The notes under the pieces were generated by a model. That model saw only the letters and a list, made by a program, of their open reading frames with translations, ran no database searches and was not told where the DNA came from. A DNA stretch of 64,000 nucleotides from Eleusine coracana subsp. coracana (taxonomy: Eukaryota; Streptophyta; Magnoliopsida; Poales; Poaceae): assembly GCA_032690845.1 (NCBI GenBank), contig CM064434.1, positions 8,248,108 to 8,312,107 of the forward strand, in the 5' to 3' direction. A program made the translations under genes and the position numbers. Below are positions 23,442 through 33,546 of the stretch, piece by piece. Position 1 is the first letter of the stretch; each line of letters starts with the position of its first letter.

Positions 23442-25191
23442 CTAATCTATTAAACTACTTGGACAGAAGAACATTGGTACTTGTTTAGCACTTCCATTAA
23501 CAGGGTAATGCAGTTTACGGTACTGAAAGGGCATGTCATATATCTTAGGGATGTGGAATACTGCCATGTGATTTTTATGAACATCTGTGATATATATAAA
23601 TCCAGGAATGATGGTTGAGCCGTGAAGTGGAACTGTATAGAAAAAAGGGTAGGCAGCACCAAGGAACAATGCACAACGGCGCCTAGTTCCGGTAAGAGAG
23701 ACCATGTCATGGTCAGGTGATCAAGCTCAAACATCTGAAACCCCCTGACAGGGTTGAAGATGACCTGATCATTAACAGACAGCCCATAGTCATCAGATTC
23801 GGGGACGTGGCCGCGAATCACGACTCGGATTCATCGTCCCTATTTAGGATTCCGGGACGGAAGGAGTCAACGTCTCCAAACGTGATGATTCATGACTCCG
23901 TTCTGCTAGGGTATTAGGCAAAACGCGGCCCCAAGTAAGACGCATCGTGACGCCAATTGCACAGGTTGAGGATGGGACGAGTTGTAGGCTTAGCTGACGT
24001 AGACAACCATCTTCCAATCCATGCGCCAGCAGCAACATCAGGGAGACCTCGCATGGAGTCTTGGACCTCTACCGCCATCAGGGAGGCCTACACGACTCTC
24101 TACTCTTGGCCACGAATCGGATTCAGCGAATCCAAATTGTTGGAGTCACGTACCGAGTCATGTTGATTCATGTGTAATAGGGACACCCCCTCGTCTCTAT
24201 TTTTCTCAGGCGCCGTCCCACGTCCCGGAAATCTGTCCCGCGAACCTAGCGAATCGGGGACGCGGTGACTATGACACAGCCTATCCAGACGCATGTGCCA
24301 TTGATCTCCAAAGAAGTGTGCCATGACAATTTTACATTCTGGCTTACGTGCAAGATATAAACAAGAACCATACCAGTGCAGAAGAGCATCCATTGTCGGG
24401 GCCCTTACTAAGTCAGAAGTGCTGCATGGCCCTTTAGAAATCCTCCATGACCACAAATCACCTTCTGTGGTGACAGCTACCACGTTTTGGTTCACATAAA
24501 TAGCGTCACTAAAATAAACTGGTTTGGACCCACCCTCACTGAGTGTCAAAGTAGACCAGAAATCATGACCATGCTTGTTGTAAGCTATCAAACCAGTTGA
24601 CAATAGAACAACAACTATATGTCCCTGTGGATGCCTTGGAGTCTGGCAACGAATCACCCTCTTCAAATACCACGGATTGCAGATATGATATCCCCTAATC
24701 TTTGACAAAACATCAACGCTAGTGCCCGCCATTCTTGACAGAGGAGGCAAAATATGTACGACATTTGTTGATGCACAAAAAACCTCTAGATGGAAGTGCT
24801 CATCAGATGTGACCAGCCAGTCATCCTTACCTCCTAACCAACATCGACCCTGCAATCTGGGAGAATGCATTTGGAATCCAACATCGTTCTCTGCTGGGTG
24901 ACACCATTTACCAGAATAAGAACCAAGTTTAACATCATCAAGCACATGTATACCATACGTCCCAGCATCGACATTAACCTCATTGTTCCAGCCTCCACCA
25001 TTAAAGGCTGAAGTAATCAGCATTGGCATGCCAGGTGAAACACGGTGAGCTGCAATGCAAGCTTCTTTAGCATTGTGACAGAATTTAACGACTCTGAAGA
25101 TGTTGATGCCATTTAGCAGCCTCACAATGAGCCACCACGGGTCAAACGGTAAGTCTAGGATTTTGTTCCTTCTAGTAGAAACAGAAAACAC
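23442..25191 (-). pseudogene. F-box / DUF295-type protein gene, interrupted
   Basis: The main frame (25191-24276) starts with an F-box-like segment (LDLPFDPWWLIVRLL, then VVKFCHNAKEACIAAHR and PMLI) followed by a DUF295-type beta-rich domain: GRCWLGGKDDWLVTSDE, VYFSDAIYVNQNVVAVT, GDLWSW. After about 490 bp of unrelated sequence the domain resumes at about 23795 (DDYGLSVNDQVIFNP, FQMFELD) and finishes in a different frame with CALFLG and GFIYITDVHKNHMAVF, stop at 23442. Such proteins are thought to be substrate adaptors of SCF ubiquitin ligases. The insertion plus a frame shift near 23690 make it a pseudogene. Its place between Helitron-type genes on the same strand suggests capture. Confidence 0.65.
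23795..24280. repeat. GGGACG-rich insertion inside the DUF295 gene
   Basis: About 485 bp of non-coding sequence separates two parts of one protein domain. It starts ATTCGGGGACGTGG and ends GAATCGGGGACGCGG, so its ends are direct rather than inverted repeats, and it contains many CGGGACG / CGTCCC motifs. I do not recognise the family and found no clear target duplication. Confidence 0.5.
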
Positions 25192-25904
25192 AGGTAACAG
25201 GTCAGATAACCATATAATTGTAAGTTTTAAATTGTCCGGGAAGACAAATGTAAGGATAGACTTGTTATCTCAACTTTTTTAAAATTGTTGTGCAATTGCA
25301 CATACCAAAATGGAATTCATTGACGAAAGAGGACTATGTAGTTAATTTTCCAGGTGTGAAACATCTCATCATTTAGTTAATCAATTCCCTGTGGCACGTG
25401 TGAATCATATAATGGAACATCATGCTATATAAATAGTTTACAGTAAGGATGTGAGACTAAATATGTAAACAGAGACCCAATGATTGGTTCCTGTAATTCG
25501 TCCGGTCAATTCTGAACAGAACATTAAATTCGCCCGGTCTAATCTGTAGCTTGTAACAGTAGTACTCCCAAGTGGCAACATATTTTCTTGATCCACCTAT
25601 ACAATTTAAAATAAAGGCTGTCAAGCACTTATTTTAATCTCTGAGTTTTAGAATTAATGCAACACTATTTACTACCATCTTCTATTTGCAGGTTCACTTC
25701 ATCCCCTTCTTCGGTTTCTTGGTCACCAACACCATCAGCTTAACATTGTAAAATAAAGTTATCAAACAATGATAACATCGACAGGAAATTTACAACAACC
25801 ATATTTTAATTTTAATATACCATAGTGCTCGAAATCATTTACAACATCATTCGTGGCATTAAGGTCAACGTCGCCTGCATGCCAGAATAACCCAGTTAGA
25901 TTTA

Positions 25905-26546
25905 GGGTGTGTTTGGCAGGGCTTATGGAACTGCTTATTGAACTGCTTATGCAGCAATAAGTCATAAGCCCTGCCAAACGGGTTAAACCCATAAGTGCTT
26001 ATTGACATAAGCAGCTATAAGCAGTTTTGAAATTTGTACTAGCATAAACAGTTTTGTATAAGCACCAAATACTAGCTTTTTGGTGTTTACTCTCTAGATA
26101 AGCCGTTTGAAGAAGCACTTTTACCAAACGGTTTGACTATTTATGCTACATAAGCCAAATAAGCTGTATAAGCACTTTTGATAGATAAGCTAGAACATAA
26201 GCAATTTGTTGTATAAGCATAAGCCCTGTCATTGGCAGGGCTTATGAAACTGCTTATACAGTAATAAGCCATAAGCCCTGCCAAACAGGTTGAACCCATA
26301 AGTGCTTATTGACATAAGCAGCTATAAGCAGTTTTAGAATTTGTACTAGCATAAGCAGTTTTATATAAGCACCAAATACTAGCTTTTTGGTGCTTACTCT
26401 CTAGATAAGCCGTTTGAATAAGCACTTTTGCCAAACGGTTTGACTATTTATGCTACATAAGCCAAATAAACTAAATAAGCACTTTTGATAGATAAGCTAG
26501 AGCATAAGTAATTTATTGCATAAGCATAAGCCCTGCAAACATACCC
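25905..26546. mobile_element. Tourist-type MITE, tandem dimer, TTA duplication
   Basis: The left end GGGTGTGTTTGGCAGGG and the inverted right end GGGTATGTTTGCAGGG are preceded and followed by TTA (25902-25904, 26547-26549), as in Tourist/PIF-type MITEs. The 642-bp body consists of two near-identical units: about 25914-26230 and about 26231-26536. Both run from TGGCAGGGCTTATG through CATAAGTGCTTATTGACATA and TGGTGTTTACTCTCTAG-like segments to GCATAAGCCCTG. Confidence 0.85.
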
Positions 26547-26591
26547 TTAGTCCATCACTGTATATTGAAACCAAAACATGCAAAGTAATGT

Positions 26592-27429
26592 TTACTCACC
26601 TTTAACACTATCAATGACCAAAGGTTCAGGACCGGCATCAACAATACCATCATAAAGAATCTTCTTATTCCAACCCGCCTCTCCATTTGGGAATAACAAG
26701 GGGTAGGAAAGAGGATCGTAACATCTCCAGAATGCTTTGATATACTGCGGATGATCCGACAGACCACAAACCATGATACTCACCTGAAACATCTTCCTTG
26801 GATCACTACCAATCTCCCAAATAGTAGCGACATGTGAAACAGTAGGAGCATTGTACCGCCGTTGGTCCACATTTATATCAGTGTTCAATTCAATCCTATA
26901 CTCATCAAGGTTAGGGACAGATCCCAAGCTCCTAAATACTCAAACATAAGGATTATTGTCCAAGATGTCAAGTATTTTTTAATTATATTCTGGTCCAAGT
27001 GCGAAGAGCGGATAAATCTATGCTGCCGAGTCTCGTCTGTATCATAGAAATAGAGTTGCATATGCCTAGGACCATGGTCACCTAGCACCAACTGATGATA
27101 CACACTACCATGTACTCTGAATGTATAAACCCCAGAACCAGCCATGGTGCTATATCGGTGATCCAGTTTATAGCCTAAGCTTGTGAATGAAAAGTGTGAA
27201 TTGAAGTACCGGATATTCATTCGGAAATACTTTGCATCTTGATCGTCCTGGCTTGTGAACAAACATCGCAGCTCATCGGGCACATCTGGAGCTCATCGGG
27301 CACATCTGGGATGTGAATTTTGATTCTACCCTGCCTGCAACAGAAAGATTTTCCTTCATCAGGGAATCGCTTGGCACCACAGTATGCACATGGCTTCACT
27401 TTACGCAGAACATGATGTTTCTTTGGCAA
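26592..27429 (-). pseudogene. Helitron-type N-terminal domain (Helitron_like_N region), decayed
   Basis: Frame pieces 27429-27271, 27283-26940 and 26927-26592 read in order. The first has a Cys cluster (KPCAYCGAKRFPDEG, FCCRQG); the second has RYFNSHFSFTSLG and YTFRVHGSVYHQLVLG; the third has PTVSHVATIWE and CYDPLSYPLLFPNGEAGW. The last is the YDPLxYPLLFPxGExGW block that precedes the Rep domain in plant Helitron helicases. The frame change between pieces 1 and 2 is due to a 20-bp tandem duplication (27271-27310), and a TGA lies near 26942. The HUH nuclease and helicase are missing; downstream an acidic spacer (DVDLNATNDVVNDFEHYG, 25870-25820) is seen instead. Confidence 0.65.
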
Positions 27430-27599
27430 ATTGTGGTAAACAAACTCATAAGGATCATGCTTGCTGGACCCCGGCCTATCCTCTCTGTATGAAACATAAT
27501 GTACCTCTGCAAGTTAAAAGTTATAACTATTTAAATGCAACATGACAATATCGCAACAAATAGTTCATATATGTACAATCCAAATGATGAATAAAAATT

Positions 27600-29660
27600 A
27601 CCAACCTCTGCCATTGAAAATCCGTTCCTCCTCATCTTCTTCATCTGACCCAATTTGCGGAAAATGTTGTGGAGGTTCCAAGCGGTCCAATTCTTCATAT
27701 GCAAAATAATCAATAGTTCATTGTTATGATATGCATTAGTAAATGGGTTTCTGTATCAGAAGCTATAGCCATGCTTTGGGAGACTAAGGTACACACCATC
27801 ATCGTGTTGGATCGGATCATCAGGTTCCCAAATTCAAGAATCAAATGTTGCTCCCTTATATTCAGGTTCCGCTGACGGAGGTAGTATCCCTAACCAAAAC
27901 ATACAGACTTCGTTGGATGAAAAAAACGTAGAAGTTGTGGATGATCCATGATAAGTCATACGCAATGGTAACTGAGTTCCAATACTAACATACATGGACA
28001 AGCATGTTGAACCGGCTTATTGTTTCTACAAAATACCTATTAAAAGAGTCTTATAATACACAACATCTCACCTTTGACGTGTTCGTCTCCCTTAACAGGC
28101 TCCCAGTGGCCGGAATCTGAAGTGAATTTTACGGTCTGACCTGCAGAGTTGGAAGTGCGCAATCTGAAACGTGCAACTGGATTAGTATAAGTGATGCCTC
28201 ATGTAAGAGCTATATCATAAAAATGAACAAAGTAAAATAGTATGCACACGCAGCGTGAGCCTGGAGATCACCTGGTGTGTTGTGCCTATGTGTTGATTTA
28301 TTATGCCTACGATATTGTTGTTGATACGTCTGTTTATTTGCGCGAATGGTACTTTTTTCATGCTCTGACAATCCGCCATACTTTTGTCTTTGCTTGGACG
28401 CCTTGCTGACCGGAGTGCTTACTACATATAATGGACAAGTTACGAATATTTCTGACACCCATAAAGAAAGAGCCTACATGAATGACCGGCAACAATCAAA
28501 ACATCACTGGACACCGTCCAGCACAACCAGGAAATTTTAGGCGCCCCTTAAACCAAAGATCGACAACAGAAACGCTGTTGCTGGATGAGCAACAGTATTC
28601 CACATGAAAACAGTAATAAAACCAAAGGTGTAGTTAATTACCACAGGAACGATGAGCACTCACCATTTTCATCCACAACTTCGTTAACACTGGCGTTCAT
28701 TTGTTCTTCACGCTTTCTCTTCCGATAAGCCTGTTGGTATTGACGTTTTTTCTCACGTCTGACAGCCAACACCAAGTCTGCTTGAGTAACACACTCAGCA
28801 GGAGTTCCAGTATGATGAAGTTGTGATGGTAAAGAATCCAGATGCGTTCCTCTTCGCAGCCACCCATCATCTTCATCATCAGTGCGCCCATCCCCATTTG
28901 TTCTAGTGTCACATGTAATTTCTGAATGTTGAGTTTGAGCTGCATCAAATCAAATGGGTGAGACATGGAATTGACAATGATGAGAAGTCATAAGAAAATC
29001 AATATTTTTTTCAGTAGCCTGTAGTTTAGGTTCAGAACCGGGCAGCTTACCTGACGCCCTGAAACCATGAATGTTTTTCTTATCCGCAGCATGTGCCAAC
29101 TCCGATTTTAACCTTTCGTGATGTCTCTTCACCCGCTCCCTATTTTGCTCCCATTTTCTGGCAGAATCATCGTCCGTTCCTTTTCGGTTCGCTAGGTGAG
29201 TTAGCAGATGATGATCAGTCTCGAAAACAAGGAACATATGGACATTAAAAAATAGAACTTACCACTTGGAACGACATTTGTTAAGTTGATCAATGGTCTG
29301 CGAATTAGTGGTGTCATACTATTGATCTTCAGAGTACCATCCTTTTGAAATGCTGGGTCGATCTAAGGCGTTATTGAACTTTTCATCGATACCCTGAAGA
29401 AACGGAAACACAGAAACGCAAGCGGACCACAATATACATGAACGAAGATTGAAATTGGATCATCGCAATGCTCCAGAATGTTGATACAGGAGAAGCCGGT
29501 TACCTAGCGTGGTTGATCCTGTCGTTCTCCTGATCCGCAGCATTTGATAACTCAGATTTTCTCCTTTCACGAAGTCTCTTCACTCGCTCCCTACCCTGCT
29601 CCCGTTTTCTGGCAGATTCATCGTCCGTTCCTTTTCGGTTGCCGTCTGAGGTAGCATCTG
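27600..29660 (-). pseudogene. Upstream arginine-rich exons of the Helitron-like gene
   Basis: Several minus-strand exon-like stretches share a basic, repeated composition: RKGTDDESARKREQGRERVK and RLRERRKSELSNAAD (29640-29530), RKGTDDDSARKWEQNRERVK (29190-29080), RREKKRQYQQAYRKRKREEQ (28770-28700) and GGLSEHEKSTIRANKQTYQQ (28370-28300). Plant Helitron proteins often begin with such Arg/Lys-rich repeats. Borders fit GT-AG introns in places (GTGAG near 28665). The start codon is not settled, and at least one of the first two exons is a duplication. Confidence 0.45.
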
Positions 29661-30600
29661 CTTAGTCGAAAATAATGGATATATACAAAGGTCATAAATC
29701 AATAAAAATTACAGCTTACCACTTGCCACGACACTTGTTAAGTCGAACAAATGTCCGTGTTTTATTGTTGGCCTACTATTGATCTTCAGAGTACCATTCT
29801 CTTGAGATGCTTGGTCGATACAGGGCCGGTCCTGTATATTTTGGGGCCTGGGGGCGAAGCTACAAGCTGGGGCCTATATATAATATATATACGTGTATAT
29901 ATGTACATAAATTTTGTTAATATAATAAAAACATTATTATTAATCAAAACAAAGTTAAATTTATAAAAAATAATTATATATTATCTTAAAAGTTCCTGCG
30001 AATATTTTTAGCGGTAAAGTCACTACTCGCCCAACAATTTTTTCTCCATGTATACAGTGACAAAATCATTTAATCTTTCGTGAGATATTATAGATTTTAA
30101 ATAGTTTTTCAATAATTTCAACTTTGAAGCTTCTTTCAGCTAATGCCACATTAACGAACATAGTAAATAAGATTCGATGTGTAATAAAAATATTGGATTA
30201 TTTTCTAGTTGACATGATTTGTCAACGGCTCCTTCATCAGATTTGAAGAACTCATTTTTTTTTCTTTTTTCCCCTTTTCTCATGTCCAAATGAATATTTT
30301 CTAGTTGACATGGCCTAAAAAAATTATAAAAATAATTAGTCAAACAACCTTCTTGTTTGATTATAAATTTTAAACCAATTATACAAGAAATCAATCAAAC
30401 TTGAATCTAGTCCTAATGACTGCTCTGCTTGAACTTAAAATATAGACCAAATTTGCTTGTACATGTATATGCATATGCTATGGATCGAGGCCCCTCGGTT
30501 TTGGGGGGCCAGGACGGCCGCCCCCTTTGCCCCCCTCCAGGACCGGCCCTGGGTAGATATTAGGCGTCTTTGAACTTTTCATCGTTGCCCTGAAGAAACT
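29095..30600. repeat. Direct duplication of a 300-bp exon-plus-intron segment
   Basis: The stretch about 29095-29400 is repeated in the same order at about 29530-29820 plus 30552-30600. Both hold the GGAACGGACGATGA exon motif, the intron start TTACCACTTG, ACTATTGATCTTCAGAGTAC, and GAACTTTTCATCG with CCCTGAAGAAAC. The second copy is split by the hAT MITE, so duplication came first. Confidence 0.75.
29821..30551. mobile_element. Non-autonomous hAT element, 8-bp duplication
   Basis: CAGGGCCGGTCCTG at the left is inverted as CAGGACCGGCCCTG at the right. Flanking octamers GGTCGATA (29813-29820) and GGTAGATA (30552-30559) differ at one position. Next to the ends are GGGGCCTGGGGGCGAA-like and TTGCCCCCCTCC segments. 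The 731-bp interior is AT-rich with no useful frame. An undisturbed paralogous segment at 29270-29400 shows the empty site (GGTCGATC). Confidence 0.9.
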
Positions 30601-33415
30601 GAAGATCAAAAAATGGTATCTTGGTTTGCTCAAGGCCGTGGATCCAGGAACAACTGAAGATCCGACGTTTCCACCGCTTTCAACCCCAGATAAGCATCGG
30701 GTTCAACCCCAGTCTGCACCTAGTGTTTAAATTGCAATGCATATTCTTTGCCGTGACTTGTTAGCAAATTTTAAACGACCAATATAGAATTTTAGGTCAG
30801 ACAAATGCTTAATGTCTCCTGATCAACAGACTAAGAAACATCCTTAGCCCTACCCATCTGAGCAAAGGTCTGGTTTTAATGCTGGCCTAATCTTGACGTT
30901 CTGATTAGAACTTTGCATGGTGCTGAGAAAACAAAATCACATCACTCCTGACGGCCTCCACTCCATGAACGAAAGTAAAAATCAAAAGTTCCATTGTACA
31001 ACGATCATCGGTATGATTCAGAAGAAGCGGGTTACCTCGCGTGATGTGAACTTGGAAGAACTGCTGATCCACGATGAACTTCACCTAGCAGTTCCCAGTC
31101 TCAACAACTCCACTTTGTCCACCAGTAACCAGTAAGCTGGGTGGAGATCAAAACTGCTGTGCAGGGCAAGTGTTCGCCGCCGCCAACAAAAGAAGATTAG
31201 ACTAAACAATTCCACGGCGTCCCCCACGAAGATCAGCTGATGGAAAGACGAAACAGGAACACCACTCTGCAAAGGCCGCGTACAGGCTAGTTGAAAACAT
31301 TACGGAAAACGTCCCAAACAAGGAAACAGCCCGCAATCACTCCCGCCTAATACGGAATTAATAAGGAAACTCGCGAGCCCCTGTATGCGGGCGGTGTGAA
31401 GCTTTATCGGTGAAAAAAGTTTCTGAAAACCGGACGACATGCAATGGTAAACAGCGTGGACAACGTTACATTGTAACGCTGGACCCATTAGTCAGTGTGC
31501 TTCAGTTTGGGGCTGTCGGATTTAGAGAGTAATTGGGCCCATAATCTGGTATTAATCAGTCAATTATGTGGGGGCTGTTTTTTTTTCCGGTGAGCAGAAT
31601 AGAGTCGAACTTTAGCCTTTGTCTAAGTTCACCTCACTAATTGTACATAAAACTCCTTTGTTTACAAATCCAATGTTTAGTATTAGGCCTTAAAACACTA
31701 CGTTGCATCCGATGGCTCCAAACGTCCGGATCTCCCATCCCCTCCCACCCACCGTGCACAGCGCCTCCACCACGCCCGTCATCCCTCTTCCTCTACGACA
31801 GTTGCTGTGTTCGTAAGAAAAGAAACTTCTCCCCCACCCATCGACCTTGTCAGCCATCACACCGACACTGCCGCAGATCACCAAGATCACCGACGATCGA
31901 AAAGGATTCGCACCAAAACCATGCACTTGTTTGTCCTGCATGTTGTTGCTGCTCTTGATTGGCGACGAGCAGCAGCAACTTGCTGCTGCAGATCAGCCGG
32001 GATCACCACGGCGTGTGAGCCGCGGCGCCGAGTAGCAGCAGCCCGTTGCTGCAGGCTTCCCTGGATCGGCAACGAGTGCCAGTACCGGGAGTCCACACCG
32101 TGTGGGCCATGGCACCGAGGAACAGAATGGCCGGCAGGGGCACACCGTTGCGGCGCTATCTAGATCTCTGCTTGCCCACGAGGAACAGATCGGCCGGCAG
32201 GTTAGTAGCACCAATTCGATATATGCTTAATTTTAATAATTTAAGCAGATGTAAACATGATCTAATTTTTATATTACAATTTGAAACATAATTCGTGTAT
32301 CTCAGGAATGTCATAGTAATTCAAGTTAGACAATATTATTTTATCAGGTAAAATGATGCCACCAATTTTTATCTATTTTGCGTTCATTGTATTTTAATGA
32401 ATTACTTTATTGTCATAATATCAAGAGAAGTTTTGTTTGACTCAATCACTGCTCTGCAGACATTCAATCGGATGAAAATTTAAAATTATTTTATTTCAAT
32501 TGACACACTTGTGAATTAAGGTGTTTCACTAGTGAACAAGTTAGAGATGACATGAGTATTATACCCTTTTTTTGTCTTTCCAAATTCTAAATAGATTATT
32601 GGTATTTTAGGTTGTGATTATTGTATATTGCACATAGGATTAACCAATCATCAGCACATTGTTAAAAAATTGCATGCAATGGATCTTATGTTGTGCTGGG
32701 TTGGGTAATTATGACTAGCAATCACACATAAAACTTGACATTAATTTAGGTACCTGATTGGTTTAGTATTGGAGGTTGTGGCCCGCATGTTACTAATTTG
32801 GCAATTTATTCAGTTTCGATATGCCGAATGGATCAATGGTTACTAGCTCCCGGATAAATTTGCTAGATCAGGCTGAAATACCAACAAGAAAAATCACATG
32901 AGCTGCCATGTCTTTTCCCTTTTTATTGATAGTAAATGTTATTCTTGTTCTTTGATTTATAATTGGCAGAGTAATCTACGGTTATTAGAGAAATACTAAG
33001 AGTGAATGAGGTTTGTTATCATTGGCAGAGTAATCTAAGGTTTTATAGAGAAATCATTTATTCTGAGATATATACTGTTGTCTGTATAGAGTAATCTAAG
33101 GTCGTGATTCCTTTTCTTCCTTTTTTTTCCTTCTGGGTAAAATTTTTAGACTTACATATACAAATGTTAACAACGCTTGATGAAGCACATGAGGAGATCA
33201 GGATGTGAACTTTTATTTTTGAACGGGCGAGGGTATGTACATATTTCAAATGATATGATTTCAAAATTTTAGGATTTGAAATTTTTTTCTTAAACAAATT
33301 TTTGGTTGATTGAATTATATTAATGGATATTATCTAGCGTTAGCACGGGCAATATACCAATATTGTAAATGGGTCAATCATAAAATAATTAACTACAACA
33401 GATGAGGGTGGCTTG
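30601..33415. other. No gene recognised; GC-rich patch at 31690-32210
   Basis: Mostly AT-rich. The patch 31690-32210 is GC-rich with CAGCAGCAG / CTGCTGCTG runs and overlapping open frames on both strands but no motif. It could be a captured exon or promoter-leader region. Between 32970 and 33110 the phrase AGAGTAATCTA(A/C)GGT appears three times. At 33332-33350 CTAGCGTTAGCACGGGC resembles part of a Helitron end but lacks the hairpin partner. Confidence 0.4.
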
Positions 33416-33512
33416 GTGTGGCGGTTGTGGCGGAGCACAGGGATGGGTGGGTGGTGCGACATGGCGGTTGTGGCGGAGCACAGGGATGGGCAGGCGGTGT
33501 GACACGGCACCG
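33416..33512. repeat. Two-copy 46-bp tandem repeat
   Basis: GGCGGTTGTGGCGGAGCACA followed by GGGATGGG and a variable tail (TGGGTGGTGCGACAT or CAGGCGGTGTGACAC) occurs twice in a row just left of the Cassandra-like element. Confidence 0.8.
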
Positions 33513-33546
33513 TCACATTGAGGGAGGCGATTGGTGTGGATTACTC

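Larger units (their letters stand above)
18490..31070 (-). mobile_element. Large defective Helitron-like region with several spliced genes
   Basis: From right to left on the minus strand: arginine-rich N-terminal exons and a Helitron-type N-domain (about 29660-26592), an F-box/DUF295 pseudogene, an OB-like gene, a small unknown gene and an RPA1-like gene. All share one strand. Plant Helitrons are known to carry RPA-like genes and to capture host gene pieces. The Rep HUH motifs and the helicase are not visible, so the element would be non-autonomous. Neither terminus was found; the limits are rough. The MITE at 25905 and the hAT MITE at 29821 are later insertions. Confidence 0.5.

Noticed and set aside
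31641..32163. Open frames in the GC-rich patch near 31.7-32.2 kb
   Set aside because: Short, overlapping on both strands, CAG/CTG-rich, no motif or splice pattern that supports a gene.
33328..33352. CTAGCGTTAGCACGGGC as a possible Helitron 3' end
   Set aside because: No matching GCCCGTGC arm to form the terminal hairpin and no clear AT insertion site; too weak to call.
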